Below are positions 1 to 10,200 of a stretch of 64,000 nt of DNA, in pieces. A program made the position numbers and the translations under genes. How positions within the stretch are numbered: position 1 is the first letter of the stretch; each line of letters begins with the position of its first letter. The notes under the pieces are model-generated. The model did not search any database, was not told the DNA's origin, and saw only the letters and a program-made list of their open reading frames with translations. Source of the DNA: an uncultured bacterium (GTDB lineage Bacteria; Bacillota; Clostridia; UBA1381); NCBI GenBank assembly GCA_905215805.1, contig CAJMRL010000008.1:24779-88778 (forward strand), read 5' to 3'.

Positions 1-1606
1 TGTCGTTAACTCCCTGAACAACGCTCCTGTAATTCGCCATTGCCACAAGGCTGTCCCACAGATCCTCTATGCTTCTGTAATTTCTTTTGTTTTCGCCGTA
101 AATATCCCAGCAGAGTCCGTCCGCGTGCTGGTTTCTGAAATGCACCTTGTTTGAATACTGCGCCGGAACCCACCAGTTCGCTATATTTATTCCCCATGGT
201 CTGAGCGCGACTGTGTATTCGCTGAACAGTCCCGCCGCCATCTGGTTATAGCCTATCGTGCACTCGCACCACCAGCCGTCGGAATATACGCCTGCCCGCA
301 GATGATCCATAGCTCCGCCCTTGCCGAAAACAAAGCGTTCTATCCTTTCTCTGTCCTGCAGATCCATAGAGCAGTAAAGCGCTCCCGCAATTTCCGCAAG
401 CGACCAGTTCGATATACCTCCGTCAGAGAGCGCCCAGTCAAGGAAATCCACAAACAGTCTGAAGGTATAATGTATATCCTCATGCAGCTCGGGTGATATC
501 ACGTCCTCGTCATGTATAAGGTCATACGCCATAGCACAGCTCTTAAAGAACTCACCCTCATGCACCAGCTGCTGGCTGCACGCCTTGCGTCTTTTGGGAT
601 ATCCGTTCTCTCTGTCGCTCAGGCGCTTAAGAAACTCAGCCGATTTCTCTGCAAATTCACGTCTTCCGGTAAGCTTCCATGCTATGGCGCTGTTATAGCA
701 TTTATGCGCGTTTACGGTCTCAAACATTCCGTTGTTGACCCAGCCTGCCTCGGGAACCTCCCATTCCTCGGCGCGCTGTATATACATATCCGCAAGCTTT
801 CCTGCCCATTCATAATTTTTCGCCTTTTCCTTTACCTCGTCCCAGCCCTTTTCGGTATTGGTTATGTAAGGATGCGGCAGATAGCGCACGCTGTAAAATT
901 CAAGCGTCTGACCCTGAGCGCCGTCGCCGTTGGGGATAACATTGAGCCTATGCTTTTCAAAGCCTCCCTCAACTATCCTCTCGCTCATGACCACCTTCAT
1001 CGAGCATTCCTTTTCCTCGAACGGCTCTAAAATAAGCTCCTTTTCGGTAATATAAGGAGAAAGCACCTCATAGCCTGTTTTTTCGAAGCTGAATGTAACA
1101 GCCTGCTTTATATCAAGGCAGTTTACGACGCGAAGCCTGTATTCTATCGTCTCCTGCGGCTTTGCCGATTTTGACATCACATGCGCATGAGCATATATAC
1201 CCTTTCCCTTGAGCGCCTTCAAATGCCTTACCGGGCGGTTTATCTCAAGGCTGCGCATAAACCTCCATTTAGCCGGCATAGAAGAGATAAGGTCGAATTG
1301 GCAAAGAGGAGCTGTGACCTTCACTATCCCGTTGCCGCATACCGTTGTGCGCCATGTATAATAGTCAACGATCTCCTCAGCGTTGACCTCTCCGAAATCC
1401 AAAAGCCCCGCACGCACAACGATCTCCTCCGTACCGTGTACCTCCGTTTCAAAGGAGAAGCCGTACCAGCCGTACAAGTCAGCGGTATAATCATTATTGG
1501 GGATAAGCCCCGTATCATACCAATTGTTCTTATCGGGAGTCTTGGGGAAAATATATGTATTTTTATCCCTGTCCCATAAGTCCATATCTATAATAAATTC
1601 CGACAT
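1..1606 (-). CDS. Heparinase II/III-like polysaccharide lyase (3' part beyond window)
   Basis: The frame stays open from an ATG at 1606 to the left edge (535 codons seen), so the protein is C-terminally truncated by the window. A GGAGG lies 7-8 bases before the ATG, and a good promoter lies at 1646-1674. The first ~180 residues look beta-rich. Residues ~190-535 are helical and carry Trp/Gly-rich motifs typical of the (alpha/alpha) toroid of the heparinase II/III and alginate-lyase superfamily: DGGISNWSLAEIAGAL near residue 395 and DGWWCECTIGYNQM near residue 450. No signal peptide is visible, which suggests a cytoplasmic enzyme acting on imported oligosaccharides. Family members cleave uronic-acid polymers by beta-elimination, giving unsaturated products that the nearby GH88 enzyme would use. 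The exact substrate cannot be told. Confidence 0.72.
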   Translation of the reverse strand, partial: MSEFIIDMDLWDRDKNTYIFPKTPDKNNWYDTGLIPNNDYTADLYGWYGFSFETEVHGTEEIVVRAGLLDFGEVNAEEIVDYYTWRTTVCGNGIVKVTAPLCQFDLISSMPAKWRFMRSLEINRPVRHLKALKGKGIYAHAHVMSKSAKPQETIEYRLRVVNCLDIKQAVTFSFEKTGYEVLSPYITEKELILEPFEEKECSMKVVMSERIVEGGFEKHRLNVIPNGDGAQGQTLEFYSVRYLPHPYITNTEKGWDEVKEKAKNYEWAGKLADMYIQRAEEWEVPEAGWVNNGMFETVNAHKCYNSAIAWKLTGRREFAEKSAEFLKRLSDRENGYPKRRKACSQQLVHEGEFFKSCAMAYDLIHDEDVISPELHEDIHYTFRLFVDFLDWALSDGGISNWSLAEIAGALYCSMDLQDRERIERFVFGKGGAMDHLRAGVYSDGWWCECTIGYNQMAAGLFSEYTVALRPWGINIANWWVPAQYSNKVHFRNQHADGLCWDIYGENKRNYRSIEDLWDSLVAMANYRSVVQGVND

Positions 1607-1645
1607 TTTTCAATCCTCCGTTAATATATCATTATAGTCACTTTA

Positions 1646-1674
1646 ATTATATAACACCCTTGTGATATCGTCAA
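1646..1674 (-). promoter_or_regulatory. Sigma-A promoter for the lyase gene
   Basis: Minus strand: -35 TTGACG (1669-1674), 17-base spacer, -10 TATAAT (1646-1651). The start codon is 40 bases downstream of the -10 box. Confidence 0.7.
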
Positions 1675-1704
1675 CTTTGATACTTAACGATTGTAAAAAA
1701 ACGA

Positions 1705-1745
1705 ACAAAAAAAACGCGGCATGTCATGTTTTAACATACCGCGTT
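1705..1745 (-). terminator. Intrinsic terminator after the SLH-like gene
   Basis: Arms at 1713-1722 and 1736-1745 form a 10-bp stem with one G-U pair. On the minus strand the stem is followed by a run of eight T. It ends the operon whose last gene stops at 1766. Confidence 0.8.
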
Positions 1746-1765
1746 ACGGAGGTTTTATATATTAT

Positions 1766-4249
1766 TTAATTTCTTACTATAAGAATATCCTGTACCTTTC
1801 CCTGATACTCATGAACATATACATTATCGTTTACCGAAATCTCATTTTTAGTCGAAACCGTTACCTCACCTGCGTCATAAAGGTAGGTGGTCACGGAGCC
1901 CAAAACATGAGGAGACTTTGACAATCTTGTATCATCGCCGTCATCGTCAACCATTATCAGCTCACTGCTTCTGTTCACAACCGGTCCGCAGCTTGCCCAC
2001 AGATCCGGGAACACAGCCGTGCCGCCCTCCCAGTAGGTATTGGGAGTATCCGTTCCTCCTGCAATGCTGAGCTCATTTGTCTGCGCCCTGTAGAGCAGCT
2101 GTACAACATTGATCTCTCCCTTTGCATTTGTTCCGTACTGGATAACATCTCCTGCCTTGAGGTTTCTCACCTGGATATTTCCTCTGTTATCGTTCATATT
2201 CTCATTCGCAAGCGCCAAAGACACCTTCGAGCCCTGCTGATAGCCCTCGACTATTATTGCCTGGTCTCCGTCGTCATTAACGCCGTTCAAAATTTCCGTA
2301 ACGATAAGCGGTCTCTTATTGCGCATATTCTCCGGCTCTATCAGATTTTCCTTGAGCACTATAGCCGAAGCATACATAAACTCGTCAATATCGTAAACTG
2401 AGATATTGTAAATATAGCTGTTAGTCAGATATGAAGCATTTTTAACCGCATATCCGTCCCTTTCGCCGTCATACGGCACAAGGAATATCGGAGTAGTCGA
2501 ATCTATAAGGTATTTCGAGTTAAAGCACAGATTATTCTTTCTGTATTTCCCGGTACCGGAATAATTGAGCGTGAACTTATCCGGCTCTTCCTCGTCAACT
2601 CCTATATAATTGCTGTCCGCCGTCTGCATTCTTGTTATGACATTTTCCGAATTTATCTCATATGTTATAAGCTGCTCACAGCCGTTTATTGCACCAAGAA
2701 GGTTGTATACCTCCTTCGCGGTCCTCTTGCTGTCATTATAGCTTATGGTATCTCTTACCTTGAAGGTCGTGATATTACCCTCCGCGGTAAGTATCTTCGC
2801 TTCAAAATCGCTGCTTCCGTCAGCATTTGAGTAATAGCTTATAAGATATCCGTATTTCGAGGTCTGAGCCTTAAGCGCTTCACAGCGAACCACCTTGCCG
2901 AGCTTGTCAAAATAGAAGGTACCGCTTCGTCCGTTTTTGAGCTGAGCGCCCGCATATGCCGGAGAGATGCTGTACTCTGTTCCGCCTATTACAACGCTTC
3001 CGCTGCTGTAGGAGGTTATCTCTCCCGAAACAGAGCCTGTAAGTATATCTATAGATATTATCCTTCCGTCCTCGCTTATTGCAGCGGCAAGCACCTGTCC
3101 CGCGGCTATATCGGAGACCGAAGCAGCCGCACCGTCTTTATATATATTGAATACGTCATAATGATTCTCATCAACGTCCAATGTCTGCTGAGATTCATAA
3201 TCATTCACCGTCAAAGCATCGGAGGAAAAGCTTCCTACCAAATAATATGAGTAGTCCTTTATAACAACTACATCATATGCGTTGGAGTTGTCGTTATCTA
3301 TCAAGGTTATCTCACTTGTGAGCGACTGAACCGCCTCGATAGTCATGCTGTCGGAACGGCGGCCGTTATAAATTATCTCCGCATCGCCCGATATCTGAGC
3401 CGTCTTTCTTGAGCCGGAGCTTGCCTCATAGGTTATGCTTGTATTCGAAGCTGAGGTCACGTCACAGCCGTAAATAACCTCCATTTTTGTTTTTGAATTA
3501 TCGACCTCAATCCATTTTAAAATATACTCGCCGGACTGCTTGTCGTTTTTGTAATAAAACTTCACATATCTTCCTATCATAGACTGTGCCGTAGTCGTTC
3601 CGGCGTTATATACAGTATCGCCTATCATGACATTTTTGCCTGACAGCGCGTCATAGCCGTAAATCCCCGTTTCATTTGTAGCCGTAACGATGCCTCTTCC
3701 CTCGTATACGTTAAGCATCGACTCCATTATGGTTTCATCTCCCAAACGAACGCCGCTGTTATCATATTCAACAACATTCATATTTATGAGATTATTAAGC
3801 ATAACGGCCGCCGCTTCCAAAGTTATGGGGTCGTTTTCCGAAGAATAGGTCACGCCGTTCAAAAGTCCGCTTGCCTTTGCGTATTCATGTGCGGTGCTGT
3901 TTGAGGCGCTTATGACCCTGTCATAATCCGAAGCGCCAAAAATTATCTTCTCCGCCTGTAAATAGGTTATATTTGAATCGGGGTCAATGCCCTGATTTCT
4001 TACAAAGCTTTCCGCATTGCCCACGTCCGAGCCTACAGCGGCATAAGCATACTTTGCAAAATCCGACGCCTTGACAGCAGCGCCCGCCTCATAATTATCC
4101 GGATATCCCGGCACGATGCCGAGGGCAGCCATAAGGCTGACCTCCAGCTCGTGATTTATTCCCAGCGCCGCCTGCGCGCCTGTTACAGGTATAAGCATAC
4201 TTACAAGCACAGCCAGCGTCAGTATTATACTCAACATTCTTTTCTTCAT
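1766..4249 (-). CDS. Secreted SLH-like protein, 827 aa
   Basis: The start is taken as the ATG at 4249 (MKKRMLSIILTLAVL), 2 bases after the stop of the upstream gene, with GGAGAG just ahead. A TTG at 4255 would overlap that stop and is less likely. A signal peptide covers residues ~1-30. Residues ~30-160 hold degenerate SLH-like repeats (pattern ALGIVPGYPDN...VKASDFAKYAYAAVG, then a second and third copy). The remaining ~650 residues are beta-rich, with many short Gly/Asp turns and no recognised catalytic motif. It is the last gene of the surface-protein operon, so it probably acts at the cell wall with the two SLH proteins upstream, as a scaffold or binding protein. The function is unknown. 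Confidence 0.7.
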   Translation of the reverse strand: MKKRMLSIILTLAVLVSMLIPVTGAQAALGINHELEVSLMAALGIVPGYPDNYEAGAAVKASDFAKYAYAAVGSDVGNAESFVRNQGIDPDSNITYLQAEKIIFGASDYDRVISASNSTAHEYAKASGLLNGVTYSSENDPITLEAAAVMLNNLINMNVVEYDNSGVRLGDETIMESMLNVYEGRGIVTATNETGIYGYDALSGKNVMIGDTVYNAGTTTAQSMIGRYVKFYYKNDKQSGEYILKWIEVDNSKTKMEVIYGCDVTSASNTSITYEASSGSRKTAQISGDAEIIYNGRRSDSMTIEAVQSLTSEITLIDNDNSNAYDVVVIKDYSYYLVGSFSSDALTVNDYESQQTLDVDENHYDVFNIYKDGAAASVSDIAAGQVLAAAISEDGRIISIDILTGSVSGEITSYSSGSVVIGGTEYSISPAYAGAQLKNGRSGTFYFDKLGKVVRCEALKAQTSKYGYLISYYSNADGSSDFEAKILTAEGNITTFKVRDTISYNDSKRTAKEVYNLLGAINGCEQLITYEINSENVITRMQTADSNYIGVDEEEPDKFTLNYSGTGKYRKNNLCFNSKYLIDSTTPIFLVPYDGERDGYAVKNASYLTNSYIYNISVYDIDEFMYASAIVLKENLIEPENMRNKRPLIVTEILNGVNDDGDQAIIVEGYQQGSKVSLALANENMNDNRGNIQVRNLKAGDVIQYGTNAKGEINVVQLLYRAQTNELSIAGGTDTPNTYWEGGTAVFPDLWASCGPVVNRSSELIMVDDDGDDTRLSKSPHVLGSVTTYLYDAGEVTVSTKNEISVNDNVYVHEYQGKVQDILIVRN

Positions 4250-4251
4250 TA

Positions 4252-7200
4252 TCAATTCTCTCCTCCTGCAACACGGTACAGCATTACCGTCGCCTGCGCA
4301 CGGGTAGCGTTTGACATAGGCGAGAAGCTTCCGTCTTCAAAGCCGTTTATAATTCCCGCCTTAGACATAGCCTTTACCGCGTCTAAAGCATAATCCGAAA
4401 TTGCCGCCTCATCGGTAAATATAAGCTCCGCACCGTTGGATAGGCTTATATTTGCCGCCTTCGCCGCACGGTCTATCATAACAGCCATATCCTGACGCGT
4501 AATATTTGCATCCGGAGCAAACTCAGTCTCAGAAACGCCTGTTACTATGCCGTTCTTGACTGCCGCTGCTACCGAGCTGTAATACCATGCGTCCTCCGGA
4601 ACATCGGCAAACGAGCACTCTGCATCCGCAGTGTCTATTCTTCCGGCATACTCAAGCATACCGATAAGCATCTTTACAAATTCCGCTCTTGTGATACTGT
4701 CGTTCGGGAAGAATTTTCCTTCCTCTCTGCCGTTTACTATATCTACCGCACTCATAGCAACTATAGCCTTCTGCGCCCAAGTCACATCGGCAATATCCGA
4801 GAAGCCGCCGATATTTTCCATGCCCTGAGTAAAGTATGACACGTCCGGCTGAGGTATGAGCGAATCATTGGTTACTGTAACCGTTTCTTCGTCTGTTCCC
4901 GTACCGCCTGTGCCGAAATTGCCCATAGCGTTATTGCCTGTTCCTGTTGATGAGCCGCTCAATGACGAGCCTGTGCCGCCGGAGCCTCCCGGTACTCCGC
5001 CGCCGCCGCCTCCGGAACCGCCGGAGCCTGTGTTTGCGGATGTATTTGAAAGAGTCACGCGCTTCTGAGCGCTCATTCCGTTATATTCGGCTTGTATTGT
5101 AATAGTCTGTACAGTTGCTCCCCTTGAAACAGTGAGCACTCCGTTTTCTATAGAAACTCCGCTTCCCGTATTTGTCACGCTCCATTGAGCAGAAGAAGCG
5201 TCGATCTTTTGACCAAGCTGGTTAAGCAGCGAATATGTCACTGTTGACGAACCGCTCTTTGGTATAGTAACTCTGCTTGAGCCGCTTATAGAAAGTGAGG
5301 TCGCATCCTCAAGAGTTTTTACCGTCTTTGATGCCGAAAGACCGTTATATTCGGCGCTTATTATTATTTCTTGATTTCCCTTTGCCGAAGCTGAGACATT
5401 GAGTATTCCGGTCTGTTCATCGAATGAAACTCCGTCCGGACACTGCGCGCTCATACGAATATCAAGCGTATCATTTTCAGCTCCGTTTTCATCATAAACA
5501 ACTACCTTATACTGGTTCTCACTCGGAATAGTGACTGTATCCGCACCGCTTATCGCAATACTGTTGGGAGCCGCGGTACTTGCAGTGAAGCTTGCATCTG
5601 CAAACCATGCCTTGCCCTGTCCGTCTATGCAAAGGCTCATCACCGCATATGAAGCGTTGAGCGGAGCGGTTGAAGTTCCCGTAAGAGTGCTCCATTCGCT
5701 TCCGGTATCTGTTACATATTCCGACTTGTCTTGTGAGAGAGTTCTTCCCTGCTCATCATAGTAGGTTATCATAACATACGCGCCCTTGTTCGCGTTAAAG
5801 GTCTGTACCTGTGTGCTGTAGCTGTAGGTCTGACCTGAAGTTATGCCGGTTATTGTATCGCTGTCCCACTTCTCGCCGTAGGTTCTCGAAACGTCCATAT
5901 CCTCCTCGCCGTATCCGGCTATCAAAAGCGACGGCGAACCGTTATATGTGGTATTTATATCCATACCGGCCTGCTTTGTGATCTCGAGATCATCAAACCA
6001 TACCGTTCCGTTCTGGTTATTTGCTCCTCCGCGGTAGCGCAGATCGATCCTGAGCCTTGCCGCAAGAGCATTGGCGTAGATAGAGCCGGAAAGCTTTACC
6101 CAGTCCGAGGTATTATTTCCGTAGCTGTCGCCCTGCGGATAGAATACAAGAAGGTTCTTATTTTCCTCTATTGTAGAGCCGTTTGAATCATAGAATATCA
6201 ATGAAGCGAACACATTGGAATCCTGTGAAACATGATCCGTCTTTACCCATACCGATACATTGTAAAGATTTCCTCCGGAAATAGCTACATTCTGAGATAT
6301 CTGCATTGAGCCTTGAGCCCTGTCGGCGTTAAATATCCTTGCCGAGCCGCCGCTGTTTCCCGTATGGTCAACCTCGTTATCCCATGTAAATACCGGAGAG
6401 GTATCTGATACAGTATAGGTAGTGGAATTTGTTTTCCAGCCGGATATTCCCGAATCGAACGAGCCGTTCGCGGTCGAAACCTCTCTGCCGCTGTTGGTCC
6501 AGTTATTTGGGAGAAGAGTTTCCGTATCATAATCCGAGAAATCTCCGTTTACAAGCTCTACTGAGCCGCCCTGCTCCGACTGCTTGACTATTGTAACAAT
6601 CTTTTCGGCATATGCTTCGCCGTTTTCCTGTGCCTGTGCTCTTATGGTTATCGTTCCCGCCTCAGCGTTGTCCGACACTATAAGCGCACCGTTGCTCATT
6701 ATTTCTATTCCTTCATAATCCTTATCGAGCGACCATACAACATTTCCGCTGTAGTCATTATTGTACTGGTCTGTTATTCTTGCCGTATACTGATATCTGT
6801 TTGCCGTTGCGCCCGAAGCCGGAACAACCGCCATATCATTTCCGCCGGTTATGGTAACATATGTAGCGACTGATGCAGTCGTTTCGGTAAATATCACATT
6901 ATCATACCATATGCTTCCCGAACCCGTGCCGTTTGCAAGCTTTACATATGCGTAAGCCGCATTTTCCGGAGCCGTTATGTTTCCGGACTTTTCCGCCCAT
7001 GTATTTGTATAAGCCGATTCAATATTTTCATTGGAAAGCTCATTTCCCTGAGCATCGCAGAAAGATATCGTAACCGCACCGGAAGCCGACGCCTCCGACA
7101 TTGACGAGAGCTTATATGTATAATTTCTGCCCGGAATGACCGCTATTCTATCCGACGTCCAGCTCATTGCGCCCGTCACCTTAAGCACATTGTTTCCGTC

Positions 7201-10200
7201 AACGGCGGTTTTTGAGGTGTCTATTCCCTGCGGAGCCATTCTGAAGTTGTGGTAATAAATACTTCCCTCAGAGCCTGTAAGTCCCCAGTTTATTCTTAAA
7301 CGGTCAATATTCTGCGGGATAGTTATCTGCTTTCTCAAGGTATCATATCCGTTTGTGGTATATGCTGTCGAAGCCGAGCCGTCCTTGATATACCAGTTAT
7401 CGGAGAACTGGTTTGACCTTCCCGTTGTTCCCTGGAAGCCCTCATAACCAACATACGGTCCGACAAGTGACGATGGATTAAGCTGATAGAATTCCTCAAG
7501 ATGGTAATCCTGTGATATCCAGTATGTCACTCCGGTCGTAACACGAAGATCCGGTCCGCCGTCGGTACTGTTGTTGGCGGCGTTGCTGGTATATATCTTT
7601 CCTTCGTAATCCTTGTCTATTCCATGCGCTCCTGTGAGCTTTACTGTTTTCTTGCCGTATAAGCCGGTCGGGTCTTCTGCGCTGTGAGAGCCGCTGAGGT
7701 ATCCGTCGATATCGTTTGATTTCTGGATATTTGCAAGCATCGTTTCCGAAGCCTGATCCATCTGATAGCGAACAACGCCGTTATGCGCATCGTCTATAGC
7801 CGGATCATATGACGTCCAGTTCTTCGGATACATCGCATCGTCGGTGTTCTCAAAAGAGCCGTTCATAAGCTGTGATGTAAGAGCCGCGATCGTTATATCC
7901 TTCTCCGCATAAACGATACTGTTCTCGCTTGAAGCCGCCCTTACGGTAACTACTCCCGCCTTTGCGTCCTTGGTTACCGAAAGCATGCCGTCGCCGCTTA
8001 TGCTTACTCCGTCCGCCGATGCGGATACATTTCCGTTTTCGTCTGTAAATTTACTTATTGACCATATTATATTTTCATCGCTCGTATCGTCAAACGGATT
8101 ATAATGCACTGCTTTGAGCTGCGTTGTGTTCGCGCCGTCATGCGCCGGTATCGGAAGGGTATCAACCTCCGATGAAATTACGACTGTTTCCTCGCCGTAA
8201 TCCACCACGATTGCCGGATACAGCTCACCTAAATTTCCCTCAAGCTCCGGGAATTTAGTTATAAGCGTACTGTAATTTGCATATGTAGTGTCTATATCCT
8301 TTGAGAATACCGTATTTGCTGTCGTTCCGTTATAATTTGCCATAAGCAGGAAGCTTATCTCATTCTTATCCGGATTCTCGCTTATCCATTTTGTGATATA
8401 ATCCTTTATGTCAAGAGTTGTCTGCCAGTCTGAGAGGCTTTCGTTATCGCCGCGCTCGCCGTCATATATTCTCTTTCCTTTTGTCATTCGGTTAAGAGTA
8501 AACGCGCCCTCTTCATCATTTGAAACGATGACCGTATCGGAATTTATCGCTTCATTTATAATTTCTTCCTTGTTTGCGAATGAATTCAGAGTTGAATTAC
8601 TTTCGTCCCAATCGTTGGAAAGCTCCTTTAAAACAAGATTTCCATCATTTGAAACAGAGGTCGTAAAGCGTATACTTATTGAATTTATAGGATAATCCTC
8701 TTCTATAGCTTCTCTGAGAGTGCTTATATCAAACTTAAGTCCGCCTGAGAAGCCTCTGTCCGAATTTTCAAGGTTTCTTATTTCTATATCCGGACCGCTA
8801 ACATTTTTAGTATCCGTATTATTCATGCGGAAAAGCACATCGGCTGTCGGATACAGCTTCGACGGATACTGCGAAACTACAAGCTCTACATCTATTGAAG
8901 CCGAAGCGTTTGCATTCACTGCGGATTTTGCCGTAACGGTAAATACTGAGCTTGCCGCGTCCTCTCCTATTGTGAGCTTTCCGTTATCAATGGAAATTCC
9001 GTCAATCATATCTCCCGAGACTGACCAGTCTATAACCGCGTCCTCCATCTCCATACCGAACTGGTCCAATACCTGAGCCGTATAGTCCACCTCGTACGGA
9101 AGCTGTGACGTAAGCAATGAAAGCGACCTTTCGCCCGAAATATTTACCTGTGTCGGAACAGAGGTCTCGCGCTTTTCAACCGTAATGGTCTTTGTTGCTT
9201 CAAGCTTTATTCCCGCCTCGTCCTCATATTCAGCCTTTAAAGTTATTGTATGCTCTCCTATCGGAAGCTCCTGCTTTGCGGTCATAATGCTGCTTGCTCC
9301 GCTCGGAGATTTCATTGAAATATAATCAGAACCGCTTACCGACCATGAAATATAGTCGCTGTTAAGCGTCATTTCCGTTCCTATATCGCTTATAAGAACA
9401 GCCTTGTAAGCGTCTGCGCTTGTCTCATAATCCGAAGCGGTATCGCCTCTGATTATCCACTTGTCCTCACCGTCAATTCTCAGCTCTGTCGGTGTAAGTA
9501 CCTTTTCATTAACGACCGCGTAATCTATCGTAGCACGGCATTTTGTAGCGGCTGTATATACGAACAGAGCCACCTTGCCGAGCTTTTCATCTGTTTTAAG
9601 AGGAACAGAACCTAATCCAAGCTTCGCATTTCCTCCCGGGAATACTGCATAATCCGCGCTGTCCACGCTTATTCCCGTTCCTGTAACGGTATAAAGCGCA
9701 CCAAGCCACTGATGTCCCACCGAAGCTCCTGCCGAAGGTTCGGTAAGTCCCTCTATTACCGCAAGCTGATTAGCGCTGCTTCTTATAGCAGAGCTGTTAT
9801 TGCTTACATAATTATCGTCTATAACAGAGCCGTCCGCCGGAAGATAACCTATCCTTACCTGCGGCATCACTGTTCCGTCATCGCTTCCTACCAAGCCGAG
9901 ACGAAGGTCTATGCTGTCTATATTTTCATATTCATATGTACCGATATACCATACGCCCGTTCCGTTTGAATATGCAACGTCACGTTTTGAGCCGTTCGCA
10001 TCAGCGGTGATAGACTGTGTGCTTGCAGTACCCGCCTTCGGCTGATCCTTTATAACTATTGCGTTTTCAGGATAGCCTGACGGCTGTGAGGTCGGCTGTG
10101 AAGTCGGCTGATCCGTAGGCTGACCCGGCGCCGGAGTAGGCGTTGAAGTCGGTTCAGGCAGCGGTTCTCCGTCATAATATACCTCTATTTCACCGCATTT

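Noticed and set aside
512..1579. Plus-strand frames of 132 and 172 codons near the left edge
   Set aside because: They are shadows of the minus-strand lyase, which is open to the window edge, has a promoter and ribosome site, and has recognisable motifs.
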